Positions 52,948-61,617 of a DNA stretch of 64,000 nt are shown here, in pieces. Below the pieces are notes generated by a model that saw only the letters and a program-made list of their open reading frames with translations, made no database searches and was not told the origin of the DNA. The position numbers were made by a program, and so were the translations under genes. Numbering within the stretch: position 1 is the first letter of the stretch; every line of letters starts with the position of its first letter. This DNA comes from Gammaproteobacteria bacterium (GTDB taxonomy: Bacteria > Pseudomonadota > Gammaproteobacteria > HK1): contig WLWT01000001.1 in assembly GCA_012103455.1 (NCBI GenBank), positions 4,161,288 to 4,225,287 on the forward strand, given 5' to 3'.

Positions 52948-53256
52948 ATGGCAACACTACACCAGCTAGGTATCAGGGTGCGCACCAAGAACGCGGGGCC
53001 GTTCTGGGTCACGGCGGATCTGTTCTGTGGTAATCCGAACCTGTTCGCCTTGGTTTCAGCCGGCCTGGACACGGCGAGGGTGGGGCGGATGCTGGGCGTT
53101 TCGCCGACGGACATCAAGCGGTTCGATATAGCGGAACTCAATGTGGTGAAACTAAGCCTGCCCCGGCCTATTACCCAAGGCGACCGTCGTGATCGCGACA
53201 TGCACGGCGCGCAGTGGGCACATGTGTTGGCGCAATATGCCCTAGCAATTAAATGA
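52948..53256 (+). CDS. DUF4387 protein
   Basis: 102 residues, VRTKNAGPFWVTADLFCGNP and FDIAELNVVKLSLPRPITQG. This is the small DUF4387 domain, often encoded beside or fused to AtuA-type proteins, so it is probably a subunit of the same enzyme. It is followed by MITE copy F. Confidence 0.9.
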   Translation: MATLHQLGIRVRTKNAGPFWVTADLFCGNPNLFALVSAGLDTARVGRMLGVSPTDIKRFDIAELNVVKLSLPRPITQGDRRDRDMHGAQWAHVLAQYALAIK

Positions 53257-53265
53257 ATAGATTAA

Positions 53266-53406
53266 AAGTACCTCTAAAAATGCACTTTTTCCGCGATTGC
53301 GGCGTCGGCGCCGTGCTCGAATCCTCAGGTATCACCTATACACTGCGGTTGCGCGCGCGGTGCTTCCTTGCACTCACGAAAAAATGACTATTTTTAGCAG
53401 GCGCCC
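53266..53406. mobile_element. MITE copy F (~141 bp)
   Basis: Ends AAGTACCTCTAAAAATGC and ...ATTTTTAGCAGGCGCCC, flanked by TTAA (53262-53265 and 53407-53410). It lies between the convergent DUF4387 and alpha/beta-hydrolase genes. Confidence 0.9.
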
Positions 53407-54184
53407 TTAAGTTCACTAGACTCATTCGATTACATCGCGAAGTCAGCTACCTTCGCCCGCGCGTTTGTTCGCCGCTATCAATTGAGCCACTGTTTCTTCC
53501 ACGATGGCCGCGGCGGGCGTTCCGGCAGTGACGAGTTCGAAGTGGCCGCACTCATCGATCTCCGATATCGTCACGTCATCGCCGCGCTGCCGCGCCCGGT
53601 CCACGAACGCTCTGACGGACTCGCCACTCACCAGCCGATCGTCCCGTCCGGTCAAGTGACGGTGCGGCACGGCCAACGGTAGGAGACGGTCCGGCGAGGC
53701 TTGCGCGTAACGCTCCGGGTGCTCATCAATGCTTCCCTCCAATAGGGTTTGCGCCGCGCCGCGGCAAATACCCAGGCGGTTAGCCAGTGCCAGATCCGCA
53801 ATGCCGGCAATCGCCACAACCCCGTGTACCGCCATCGGATCGTCCACGTAAAGCGGCGATGTGCGGGGCAACCGGTGACGGCCGGCCAGCCACAAAGCGA
53901 GATGACCGCCCGCGGAATGGCCAATCGACACAACGCCGGAGGTGTCCAGGTTGTATTCAGGCGCCAATCGGCGCAGATGATCGGTACCGGTTGCCACGTC
54001 AAGGAAGGTATTGGGCCATCCGCCACCGTTACCGATGCGGCGGTATTCGAGATTCCAAATAGCGCAACCATGCCGTGTCAGCGAACGCGCCAACTGTCCC
54101 ATGGGCGTTAAGTCAAACCGCGCTTGCCAGCAACCGCCGTGCAATAGGACAGCGGCTGGGATGGGCTCTTGAGTGGGTGTCTCA

Positions 54185-55071
54185 GAGCCTGTTCAAGATC
54201 TCCGAAGCAACAGCGCAATATTTGCAAGTAGCATCATGCCCAACGAGCTTTCGATTAGCCGCTCACAGTTTTTCCACAACCGGCGGTTTTTCTCAAACCA
54301 TGAGAAGGTTCGCTCGACAACCCACCTCTTCGGGAGGACGGCAAAACGACCCGTGTCCGAGCGTTTGATAATTTCGACGTTCGCTCCGATTAATCTCAGC
54401 ACTTCGCCAGCGAAAGCCATCCCCGTGTACCCGCCATCGCCCACTACACACCTAACCTCCGAGAGGCGCCCATCTGCTTGAGCAGCAAGTGCGGCCAGTG
54501 CCCCAGCTCGATCAGTGACATTTGCCGTGGTCACAAAAGCAGCGTGCACCAATCCCTGAGTGTCCACAGCTATGTGCCGCTTGATACCAGAAGTCTTCTT
54601 GCCTGCGTCATAACCTTTGTGGTTTGCACTGTCTGTGTTCTTCACGCTCTGTGCATCAACGATGATCAGGCTGGTTTTGCCACTGCGCCCCTGGGATTTG
54701 CGGGCCTCGCCAACCCATTTTTTTAACGCCTTGTCCAAGGCGCTGCAAGAGTCTTCTGGGGACGATTGCCGCCAGATAGTGAAATACTCATGCACACTTC
54801 GCCACTTTGGATACTCGTTGGGCAACATGCGCCATTGGCAGCCGGTCTTCAGCAGGTACAACACTGCGTTGAACACGTGATAGAGATCGAGTTGCCTTGG
54901 CTTGGTTCGCCGACGCGCCGCCTCCAGGATCGGTCTAACTTTCTCGAACTGTTGGCGAGATAGGTCACTCGGGTAGATTCGCTCGTCTGTCATTGCCTTC
55001 GCAGCCGCTATGACTATGGATAACAATAGCTTAGGTCAGATGTCCAAAATCGTCAGATCTTGAACAGGTTC
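54185..55071 (-). mobile_element. IS5-family (IS1031-like) insertion sequence
   Basis: 887 bases; inverted ends GAGCCTGTTCAAGATC and GAACCTGTTCAAGATC (opposite strand); 3-base duplication TCA (54182-54184, 55072-55074), of the TNA type. One complete transposase gene. Unrelated in sequence to the decayed IS5 at 35930. Confidence 0.92.
54193..54993 (-). CDS. IS5-family transposase
   Basis: 266 residues from MTDERIYPSDLSRQQF (a start 33 bases earlier is in frame). DDE parts: TSLIIVDAQSVKNTDSANHK (first D, with GYDAGKKTSGIKRHIAVDTQ after it), RCVVGDGGYTGMAFAGEVLR (second D) and RWVVERTFSWFEKNRRLWKN (E, in Y/W-x-ER-F form). An N-terminal domain DUF4096-like FNAVLYLLKTGCQWRMLPNE is present. It looks intact. 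Confidence 0.93.
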   Translation of the reverse strand: MTDERIYPSDLSRQQFEKVRPILEAARRRTKPRQLDLYHVFNAVLYLLKTGCQWRMLPNEYPKWRSVHEYFTIWRQSSPEDSCSALDKALKKWVGEARKSQGRSGKTSLIIVDAQSVKNTDSANHKGYDAGKKTSGIKRHIAVDTQGLVHAAFVTTANVTDRAGALAALAAQADGRLSEVRCVVGDGGYTGMAFAGEVLRLIGANVEIIKRSDTGRFAVLPKRWVVERTFSWFEKNRRLWKNCERLIESSLGMMLLANIALLLRRS

Positions 55072-55192
55072 TCAGGCAAAAACAGATCGGCGAATTGCTC
55101 ATGATGCGCACCATAGGGGATACGCTCATCGGCCTTCGCGCTAGGGAGGTTTATGTAGTCATCTGGCGACATCATGATCGACACTCCCCAAA

Positions 55193-55237
55193 GATATAGG
55201 CACCCAGGATATAGGCACCCAGGATATAGGCACCGAC
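55193..55237. repeat. Three 15-bp tandem repeats
   Basis: GATATAGGCACCCAG, GATATAGGCACCCAG, GATATAGGCACCGAC, upstream of the split hydrolase and downstream of the dehydratase gene. Confidence 0.95.
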
Positions 55238-55293
55238 ACCAGCTCTACCGGCACCTGGCCGGGCTAGGATAAACGACGGATCGATAAAAGCAC

Positions 55294-57156
55294 TCAGGCC
55301 TGATTAGCCCGCCACTTGTTGGTGGGCACAAACGCCGTGGCCTCGGGCGCGCGGGGCTGGCTCACCCACAGTTCGCGATCCGGGTGCATGCCAGCGCCGT
55401 AGATAGCTGACACAGCGCACTGGCGCATCCTGTAGAGCAAACGGGTATCGGCCTCGCCGCACGACGGGTGCAAGCCGCCATTGCGTTCCACGGCCTGCTG
55501 CCAGGCGGCTTCGCGGGCCGCCAGCAGGGCGCTGTCGTTCAACTGCGTGCAATTCAGTTCATTGGTACTCAGATCGACGACGATTTCATCACCATCCTCG
55601 ACAAATGCGATAGGTCCGCCTAGAGCCGCCTCCGGTCCCACGTGACCGATGACCAAGCCCACCGAGCCACCGGAGAAGCGCGCATCGGTCATCAAGCCGA
55701 CGACGATGCCACGCTCCCGGCATAAGGTGGTAATTCTGGAGGTCGAGTCCAGCATCTCCGGCATACCGGGGGCGCCGCTGGGCCCCTCGTAACGCACGAT
55801 GACCATGTCGTTGTCGTTGAAGCTCCCCGGCTGATGCTCGAGCGCATCCAATAAGCCCCGCTCGGCATCGAACACGCGGGCTGTGCCACGAAACACGTTG
55901 TTTTCAAGACCACCTTCCACACCGGCCAGCTTCAATACGGCGCTGCAATCGGGCGACAAATTACCGCCTAACACACGCAGCCCACCCGTGGACTTATAAG
56001 GCGTCCGAACGCGGTGGATAACAGTGCCGTCCGGCGCTGGCGGATTCAGCCTAGCCACCTGCTCAGCCAGCGTTTCGCCGGTACAGGTCAGGGTATCGCC
56101 ATTCAATAAGCCGGCGTCCAGCAGCTCTTTAACGATGACTTGAACACCGCCCTTGCCGTCTATATCCACCATGGAATAGTGACCGTAGGGGCGTGCGTTC
56201 GTCAGCACCGGCACTACGTGTTCCGATAAGCGGTTGAATTCATCGGGCGACATGATGTCATCGGCGAAGCTGCGAAAGCCGGCCGCGCGCGCGATCTCCG
56301 GCCCATGCAGCAACACATTGGTGGAGCCGCCGATGGCCATAGCGACGATGATGGCGTTACGGATGGAATCCCGGCCCACGATATCGCGCGGCGTGACATG
56401 GTTCTCGATCATCTGCTTGAGATAGCCCACCAACTGCGCTGGAAACACCTGCACCCGGCGTTGATCGTCCGATGGCGGTGACACCATATGCAGCGGCTCC
56501 ATACCGGCCACGGCGATGAAAATCTGCATGGTGTTGTACGTGAACATACCGCCGCAGCTTCCGTACCCAGGGCAAGCTTCGCAAGCAATGCGCTTTTTGT
56601 ATGCCGCATCCGGATGCGCCGCCGCTTGAAAGCCGCTAATGATGTCCAGAGGCTCGCCGGTGACGGAATCGGTACCCGGGCGGATCGGACCATCGGACAT
56701 GATGATGGCGGGACGGTTGTGCTCCAAAAGAGCCGCCAGCGTGCCCACCGGCGGCTTGTCGCAGGCAACGACGGCGATGGTGCCTTCAAGACCGGTCGCG
56801 CTCAAGTGTTCACATAGGCCGTCGTGGGTGATCTCACGGCCGATCAGGGAATAGCGCATCTCGCGGGTACCGTTGCGCATGCCATCGGAGGTGGCGACGG
56901 TGTATTCGGGCTGCACCAAACGCATGGGCATCTGCCCATCGCCGCGCCCGAGATGCTGGCGCAAACACTCATGGATCACCTCCACCTTGGACTGCACCCC
57001 CAGATAACACTGACTGTCCCCTTTGTTGCCGATCACGCCCACCGACGGCTCATGCACCAGTTCGATATCGGTGCCCAATTCCCGCGCGATGCCGTAGGGC
57101 TGCGCACTGCGCCCTGGATTGGTGTCGATTAATACAGGCGTTGATTTATTCGTCAT
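55294..57156 (-). CDS. IlvD/Edd-family dehydratase (sugar-acid or dihydroxy-acid dehydratase)
   Basis: 620 residues. Fe-S ligands of the family are in place: Cys50-type region GNKGDSQCYLGV, Cys132 in AVVACDKPPVG and Cys201 in CPGYGSCGGMFTYNTM. NAIIVAMAIGGSTNVLLHG and TDARFSGGSVGLVIGHVGPE are the typical substrate and C-terminal strands. The enzyme dehydrates dihydroxy acids or sugar acids. The long C-terminal tail (RAPEATAFVPTNKWRANQA) and the context away from ilv genes suggest a sugar-acid role over valine synthesis, but motifs alone do not decide. Confidence 0.85.
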   Translation of the reverse strand: MTNKSTPVLIDTNPGRSAQPYGIARELGTDIELVHEPSVGVIGNKGDSQCYLGVQSKVEVIHECLRQHLGRGDGQMPMRLVQPEYTVATSDGMRNGTREMRYSLIGREITHDGLCEHLSATGLEGTIAVVACDKPPVGTLAALLEHNRPAIIMSDGPIRPGTDSVTGEPLDIISGFQAAAHPDAAYKKRIACEACPGYGSCGGMFTYNTMQIFIAVAGMEPLHMVSPPSDDQRRVQVFPAQLVGYLKQMIENHVTPRDIVGRDSIRNAIIVAMAIGGSTNVLLHGPEIARAAGFRSFADDIMSPDEFNRLSEHVVPVLTNARPYGHYSMVDIDGKGGVQVIVKELLDAGLLNGDTLTCTGETLAEQVARLNPPAPDGTVIHRVRTPYKSTGGLRVLGGNLSPDCSAVLKLAGVEGGLENNVFRGTARVFDAERGLLDALEHQPGSFNDNDMVIVRYEGPSGAPGMPEMLDSTSRITTLCRERGIVVGLMTDARFSGGSVGLVIGHVGPEAALGGPIAFVEDGDEIVVDLSTNELNCTQLNDSALLAAREAAWQQAVERNGGLHPSCGEADTRLLYRMRQCAVSAIYGAGMHPDRELWVSQPRAPEATAFVPTNKWRANQA

Positions 57157-57288
57157 GGGACGCTCCTGGAAAAGGTCGCAACTTGAATGACCATGAGGTC
57201 AAGCACAATGAGGTGGAATAAACCGGGGCGATTGTAACGTGTTACACACGCCGCCGACGCAGGCAACAGGAACAGTCTGCAACAGCGC
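57157..57288. other. Short intergenic gap
   Basis: No gene. It should hold the promoter of the dehydratase gene and possibly the end signal of the next hydrolase gene. Confidence 0.4.
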
Positions 57289-58116
57289 TCAAGGAAGGTT
57301 GCTTAAAAAATCAGTCAATATCCGATTGACCCGCGCCGCATCCAGCACCGTCATCATGTGCCGCTGCCCGGATAAAACTTCCAGGCGGGCGCCATCAATA
57401 CACGCGGCCATGGTTGCCGCCATCCGCGGAGTGGAGCCAGCATCGTCCTGCCCTGTCATCACCAACGCCGGGCAGGAAATAACGCCCAATTTACCCGCAC
57501 ATTGAACATCACTGGTGGCGAATACCCGGTGCGCTTTGAGTTTGGGGGCGAACTCGCCCTCCTCTATCCAGCGCAAAATATCAGCCATGTGATGGGCGTG
57601 TTCCGCCCTATCGGCTGCGGTAAACCAGCGGGTCCGGGCCGATACGAGCGCCGCGCCCACCCCCGCTGCGGCCATGGACCGATAACGGGCGCGTACCACT
57701 TGGGACTCAGCAGCCGATCGACGGTAGACCGTATTGAGCAAAACCAGCCCCCTCAAGCTGGCGTGATGACCGATGGCATAAGCTTGCGCCACCAATCCGC
57801 CCATGGAGAACCCGGCGAGCACCGGCTTTTCATCCCTGGCGAAGGTGGTCACCACTTCGTGCAGTTGTGCTGTAAAGTCGCTCAATTGGCGCGGCCCATC
57901 GAGGTTCGGGGCGCCGCCGTGCCCCAACATGTCGTAACTGAGCATCCGCCAGCTACAGCCAAGCGCCGCTACCTGTGCCGCCCACATCCGGTGATCCATC
58001 AACACACCGTGCACGCAGATTAAAGTGCCGGCCCGAGCGACCCCGCTGTTACCCTGGATCCAAACCGGCGTTCCGCCAGAGGTATGCTCGTGCCTGTCGT
58101 TCATCGGTCTTTTCAA
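57289..58116 (-). CDS. Alpha/beta hydrolase
   Basis: 275 residues. Oxyanion strand TLICVHGVLMDHRMW, nucleophile VLAGFSMGGLVAQAYAIG (Ser104), acid LVMTGQDDAGSTP, and His in LSGQRHMMTVLD. It is like 3-oxoadipate enol-lactonase/BphD-type hydrolases. The ATG at 58116 is the longest; MNDRHEHTSG five residues on is possible. A CRP-like site lies 45 bases upstream. Confidence 0.8.
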   Translation of the reverse strand: MKRPMNDRHEHTSGGTPVWIQGNSGVARAGTLICVHGVLMDHRMWAAQVAALGCSWRMLSYDMLGHGGAPNLDGPRQLSDFTAQLHEVVTTFARDEKPVLAGFSMGGLVAQAYAIGHHASLRGLVLLNTVYRRSAAESQVVRARYRSMAAAGVGAALVSARTRWFTAADRAEHAHHMADILRWIEEGEFAPKLKAHRVFATSDVQCAGKLGVISCPALVMTGQDDAGSTPRMAATMAACIDGARLEVLSGQRHMMTVLDAARVNRILTDFLSNLP

Positions 58117-58160
58117 ACCTGCGGCGCTCCAACAGCATGCAGTGTACTTTTTAGTGCCGA

Positions 58161-58180
58161 AATGTGAACTGGCTCACATT
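58161..58180. promoter_or_regulatory. Perfect CRP-type palindrome
   Basis: AATGTGAACTGGCTCACATT: exact consensus half-sites TGTGA and TCACA with a 6-base spacer, AA/TT outside. It lies between the divergent hydrolase (start 58116) and SPFH (start 58407) genes, so cAMP-CRP could control either. Confidence 0.6.
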
Positions 58181-58248
58181 CAAAGCTCTTGAAAGAGTGT
58201 CCATGCGGGCGAATTTGGCTTATTAGCTCTGCACAGAGGTACTAGTGA

Positions 58249-58316
58249 GCCAAATCAAACGCCAGGCCAAATCAAACGCCAGGCCAAATCAAACGCCAGG
58301 CCAAATCAAACGTTAG
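58249..58316. repeat. Four 17-bp tandem repeats
   Basis: GCCAAATCAAACGCCAG three times, then GCCAAATCAAACGTTAG. It sits about 90 bases upstream of the SPFH gene. Confidence 0.95.
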
Positions 58317-58406
58317 GTTATACGCGGGCAGCCGCCGTTCCTGGACCGGCGGTGCCTGAGGCATCCTGGTATCATCCGCAATGCTTCACCCCGGAGGATT
58401 TACATC

Positions 58407-59471
58407 ATGGGTCTTTGGGACAAATTGATGGGCGAGTTCATTGATGTCATCGAATGGACGGATGACAGCCCCGACACACTGGTCTATCGCTTTCCCACGC
58501 ACAACAAAGAGATCCAGATGGACTCCTCGCTGATTGTGCGCGACAGCCAAAAAGCCGTCTTTGTTTATCGCGGACAGATCGCCGACGTGTTCGAGCCGGG
58601 CCACTACAAGCTGGCCACCGCCAACATGCCGATCATGACCACGCTGCAACACTGGACCCACGGGTTCAACTCACCGTTCAAATCGGAGGTGTACTATTTC
58701 AATACGCGCCAGTACACGGATTTGAAGTGGGGCACGCCGAATCCCATCACCTTGAGAGACCGCGAATTCGGCGTGTTACGGGTGCGCGCTTTCGGCAGCT
58801 ACTCCATGCGGGTAGCCGATCCCGAGAAAGTCATGCAAGAGATATCCGGCACCGAAAGCCGCTACGCGGTCAGCCAGATCGAAAATCAGCTGCGCGCTGC
58901 CATCATCAGCAAATTCACCGACACGGTGGCGCAATCGCAAGTCCCGTTCTTGGACTACGCGGCGAATCTGAATGAATTTTCAGATGCGGTAAAGCCGGTG
59001 ATCGCCGAGGAACTCAGCCGCTTCGGACTCCAGTTGGAGACCTTCTACGTGCAAAACGTGTCGCTGCCGCCGCAGGTGGAGAAGTTGCTCGACCAACGTG
59101 CCGGTATGGCAGCGCTTGGCGACCTGGATCAGTACACCAAATTCCAGATGGCCGAAGCTATTCCGCAAGCCGCGCAGACGGCTGGCGATGGCGGCCTGGC
59201 CGGAGCGGGGCTCGGCGCCGGCATGGGCCTGGCAATGGGCCAACACATGGCCAACAGCCTGGCTGGAGGTATAGGCGCACCGCCCCAGCAAGCAGGCGGT
59301 GTATTCGCGCAACCGCAGACGGCAGCGGCTTACGCTCATCCGCAAGCCGCTGCACAACAGCCGGCACCGGCTGCGGAGCCCAAAGTCATGGTGCGCTGTG
59401 GCCAATGCAAAACCCTGTGTGAAGAAGAGCAGCGCTTTTGCCACTCGTGCGGCAATAAGATGTTTGAGTAA
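58407..59471 (+). CDS. SPFH-domain protein with C-terminal zinc ribbon
   Basis: 354 residues. The SPFH/virion-core-like domain begins MGLWDKLMGEFIDVIEWTDD and includes FVYRGQIADVFEPGHYKLAT, FGSYSMRVADPEKVMQEISG and LSRFGLQLETFYVQNVSLPP. A flexible Gly/Ala/Gln linker leads to a zinc ribbon CGQCKTLCEEEQRFCHSCG. AGGAGG lies before the ATG. It is the first gene of a cluster with DUF4178, DUF350 and aminopropyltransferase genes and probably organises a membrane-associated complex. Confidence 0.85.
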   Translation: MGLWDKLMGEFIDVIEWTDDSPDTLVYRFPTHNKEIQMDSSLIVRDSQKAVFVYRGQIADVFEPGHYKLATANMPIMTTLQHWTHGFNSPFKSEVYYFNTRQYTDLKWGTPNPITLRDREFGVLRVRAFGSYSMRVADPEKVMQEISGTESRYAVSQIENQLRAAIISKFTDTVAQSQVPFLDYAANLNEFSDAVKPVIAEELSRFGLQLETFYVQNVSLPPQVEKLLDQRAGMAALGDLDQYTKFQMAEAIPQAAQTAGDGGLAGAGLGAGMGLAMGQHMANSLAGGIGAPPQQAGGVFAQPQTAAAYAHPQAAAQQPAPAAEPKVMVRCGQCKTLCEEEQRFCHSCGNKMFE

Positions 59472-59524
59472 CGGCGGAAATTCTCTTAAGCACAAGCGGA
59501 CCGGCATAAACGGACTGGCCTATA

Positions 59525-59664
59525 GGGCATCTCTAAAAATAGTCATTTTTTCGTGAGTGCAAGGAAACACCGCGCGCGCAACCGCAGTGTATAGGTGATA
59601 CCTGAGGATTCGAGCACGGAGCTAACGCCGCAATCGCGGAAAAAGTGCATTTTTAGAGGTGCCC
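59525..59664. mobile_element. MITE copy G (~140 bp)
   Basis: Ends GGGCATCTCTAAAAATAG and ...ATTTTTAGAGGTGCCC, same orientation as A and D. The flanks are a 19-20 bp direct repeat differing in one base (59505-59524 and 59665-59683, ATAAACGGACT(G/A)GCCTATA). It separates SPFH from the DUF4178 genes. Confidence 0.9.
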
Positions 59665-59711
59665 ATAAACGGACTAGCCTATAAAGACCGCGAGCATATG
59701 GACCGAGATAT

Positions 59712-60311
59712 ATGGACTTGAACTGTCCAAATTGTGGCGGCGGCGTCCCCCACAATCTCAAGTACGCCAAGTTGGTGGTCTGTCCACAATGTCAGACCTC
59801 GCTCTTTTTAGAAGATGACGCTGTGCGCAATGCCGGCGAGCGTTCAGCGATCGCCGATGATCCGAGCATCTTCACCATCGGCCTACCCTTCGATTATCGC
59901 GGCGTCGCCTATGTGCCCCATGGCCGCTTTCGCTTCGACTACGGTCAGGGTTATTGGGATGAATGGTGGGTGGGGGCCGATACGGGAGAGGCGCTGTGGG
60001 TCAGCGTCGATGAAGGCGACATCGTCATGCAAAAGCCGATGGAGCTGAAATCTGCGCCACCTTATGAGCGGCTGAGCCTAGGCCAGACCCTCAAAGTAGG
60101 CTCGGATCAGCTCAAGGTGACGGAGAAAAACTGGTCCAGATGCTTAGGTTACGAGGGTGAACTGCCCGAGGTTATCGCAGTCGGCGAGGAGCACGGTTAT
60201 GTACACTTATCCGGCCCGAACGGTCTTTTGTTGACGGTGGAATACTATTCGGACAAGACGCAGATTTTTCGCGGCCACTGGATAGATCCCTTCGAGGTGA
60301 AAACCCTCTGA
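59712..60311 (+). CDS. DUF4178 protein with zinc ribbon (short)
   Basis: 199 residues. N-terminal zinc ribbon LNCPNCGGGVPHNLKYAKLV then CPQCQTSL, then one DUF4178 domain (GLPFDYRGVAYVPHGRFRFD, then YWDEWWVGADTGEALWVSVD). Function unknown; always linked to the SPFH/DUF350/aminopropyltransferase set in relatives I know of. The next gene begins one base after its stop. Confidence 0.85.
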   Translation: MDLNCPNCGGGVPHNLKYAKLVVCPQCQTSLFLEDDAVRNAGERSAIADDPSIFTIGLPFDYRGVAYVPHGRFRFDYGQGYWDEWWVGADTGEALWVSVDEGDIVMQKPMELKSAPPYERLSLGQTLKVGSDQLKVTEKNWSRCLGYEGELPEVIAVGEEHGYVHLSGPNGLLLTVEYYSDKTQIFRGHWIDPFEVKTL

Positions 60312-60312
60312 C

Positions 60313-61593
60313 ATGAATACGCAGCTACGCTCCATCAATTGCACCGCCTGCGGCGCGCCTTTGAGCCTGCATGGTGGTCACCGGGTGGAGTCCATCGCCT
60401 GCGGTTACTGCGGTTCGGTGTTGGATGCGACGGACGGTGAATATAGCGTTCTCCAGACATACACCCGTTTGGAGCGCCCCGCCGCGCCCCTATCTCTAGG
60501 TATGCAGGGCACGATCAAAGGCGTTGCTTTCACCGTTATCGGCGTTGTGGAATACCGCGATACCGACTTCGGCAAATGGCTAGAATTCGCCATCTTCTCA
60601 CCCACCCACGGTTATGCCTGGCTCGAATACGACCACGGTCATTTCGTGTTTTCAAGACGGGTGCGGGATTTACCGGAGTCTGAAATCATTGCACGGGCGA
60701 AGACACCGTTTTACGCCAAAGGGCATGAATTTCAGGTATTCAGCCACTACGTCGCAGTGGTTGCTTTCGTCGAGGGCGAACTCACTTATGTGGCCTCGAT
60801 CGGAGATCGCATACACCTCATCGACGGCATCGCCCCGCCCTATATCTACACGGTGGAGCGCACCGAAGAGGAGGTCGAATATCTCTTCGGTGAGTACCTA
60901 CCCGCCGAGGAAGTCCTGGAAAGCTTCGGGGTAACGGATTGGCCGTATAAACCCCACGGTGTGCATCCGGGACAAGTCTACAAACCGAGTTCCTCAACCC
61001 GCGGCCTGTGGTTATCGGGCTTGATCTGTTCGCCCATCGCCGTGTTGCTGCTCCTGCACACCTTGCTCGCGGGCGGCGGCTCCGTCGTGTTGGACCGGGA
61101 TATGCGACCGGTCAAGAGCAATGGCCCTATCGCGCAAAACGAACACACGTTTGCAGTCAAGTCACCTGGCGATCTGCTGTCGCTTGAAATGAGCATTGCG
61201 CGTAGAGAACCTTGGACGTCTTTAGACACTAGAATATATAAGGATGGCAGTAAAGAAGCCGTGTTCTCTCTCAACGAGAAGTTGAAACCCACCGAGTTCG
61301 CCAACGATAAATATTGGCGGACCGCGAACACGCAAGTGCAAACGTTCTTTATCTTGCCCGAAGCGGGTATATACACCTTGCGGACCATCGCCGATTTTCC
61401 GCAAAACGCTCGTCAAACAACGCATCGAAGAGCACTGCGGGTAACCGTTCGCGAGGGCATCAAACTGTCCCGCTATTATTTCATCCTCCTGCTCTTAAGT
61501 GTTGGTGCGCTATTTGCGGGTCCGCTGAGCAGCCTCGCCTTCGAATCCAAGCGGTGGCACGATGAGTTGGACGATGACGGCGATGATGATTAG
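60313..61593 (+). CDS. DUF4178 membrane protein (long)
   Basis: 426 residues. Zinc ribbon INCTACGAPLSLHGGHRVES then IACGYCGSVL, a DUF4178 domain (GVVEYRDTDFGKWLEFAIFS), two membrane segments (about 232-250, GLICSPIAVLLLLHTLLAGG, and 382-402, YYFILLLLSVGALFAGPLSS) with a ~130-residue domain between them, presumably periplasmic, and an acidic tail DDDGDDD. It likely sits in the inner membrane beside DUF350. Confidence 0.8.
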   Translation: MNTQLRSINCTACGAPLSLHGGHRVESIACGYCGSVLDATDGEYSVLQTYTRLERPAAPLSLGMQGTIKGVAFTVIGVVEYRDTDFGKWLEFAIFSPTHGYAWLEYDHGHFVFSRRVRDLPESEIIARAKTPFYAKGHEFQVFSHYVAVVAFVEGELTYVASIGDRIHLIDGIAPPYIYTVERTEEEVEYLFGEYLPAEEVLESFGVTDWPYKPHGVHPGQVYKPSSSTRGLWLSGLICSPIAVLLLLHTLLAGGGSVVLDRDMRPVKSNGPIAQNEHTFAVKSPGDLLSLEMSIARREPWTSLDTRIYKDGSKEAVFSLNEKLKPTEFANDKYWRTANTQVQTFFILPEAGIYTLRTIADFPQNARQTTHRRALRVTVREGIKLSRYYFILLLLSVGALFAGPLSSLAFESKRWHDELDDDGDDD

Positions 61594-61617
61594 GCGTGTG
61601 GGTGGGGATAATACCCG

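Larger units (their letters stand above)
53443..55175 (-). pseudogene. Alpha/beta hydrolase interrupted by an IS5-family element
   Basis: The start ATG at 55175 follows GGGGAG. The first part reads MMSPDDYINLPSAKADERIP, then YGAHHEQFADLFLP; the IS enters here. The rest reads ETPTQEPIPAAVLLHGGCWQ (oxyanion HGG), SIGHSAGGHLALWLAGRH (GxSxG), and a C-terminal CGHFEL (His). Without the IS and one TCA the gene is 843 bases, exactly 281 codons, with no stop. The fold and HGG motif fit a carboxylesterase or kynurenine-formamidase-like enzyme. Translation from an internal TTG near 54144 would lack the N-terminus. Confidence 0.88.

Noticed and set aside
53266..53406. MITE copies as structured non-coding RNA genes or terminators
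   Set aside because: They have terminal inverted repeats with target duplications and lie in both orientations, including inside an IS, so mobile DNA explains them better.
58249..58316. Regular short repeats resembling a small CRISPR array
   Set aside because: The 17-bp units are directly adjacent with no spacers, and no cas genes are near. The same holds for 55193-55237.
59299..59556. 85-residue frame ending in SLKIVIFS
   Set aside because: It is an out-of-frame reading of the SPFH gene that happens to end inside MITE G; the ending is the MITE tail.
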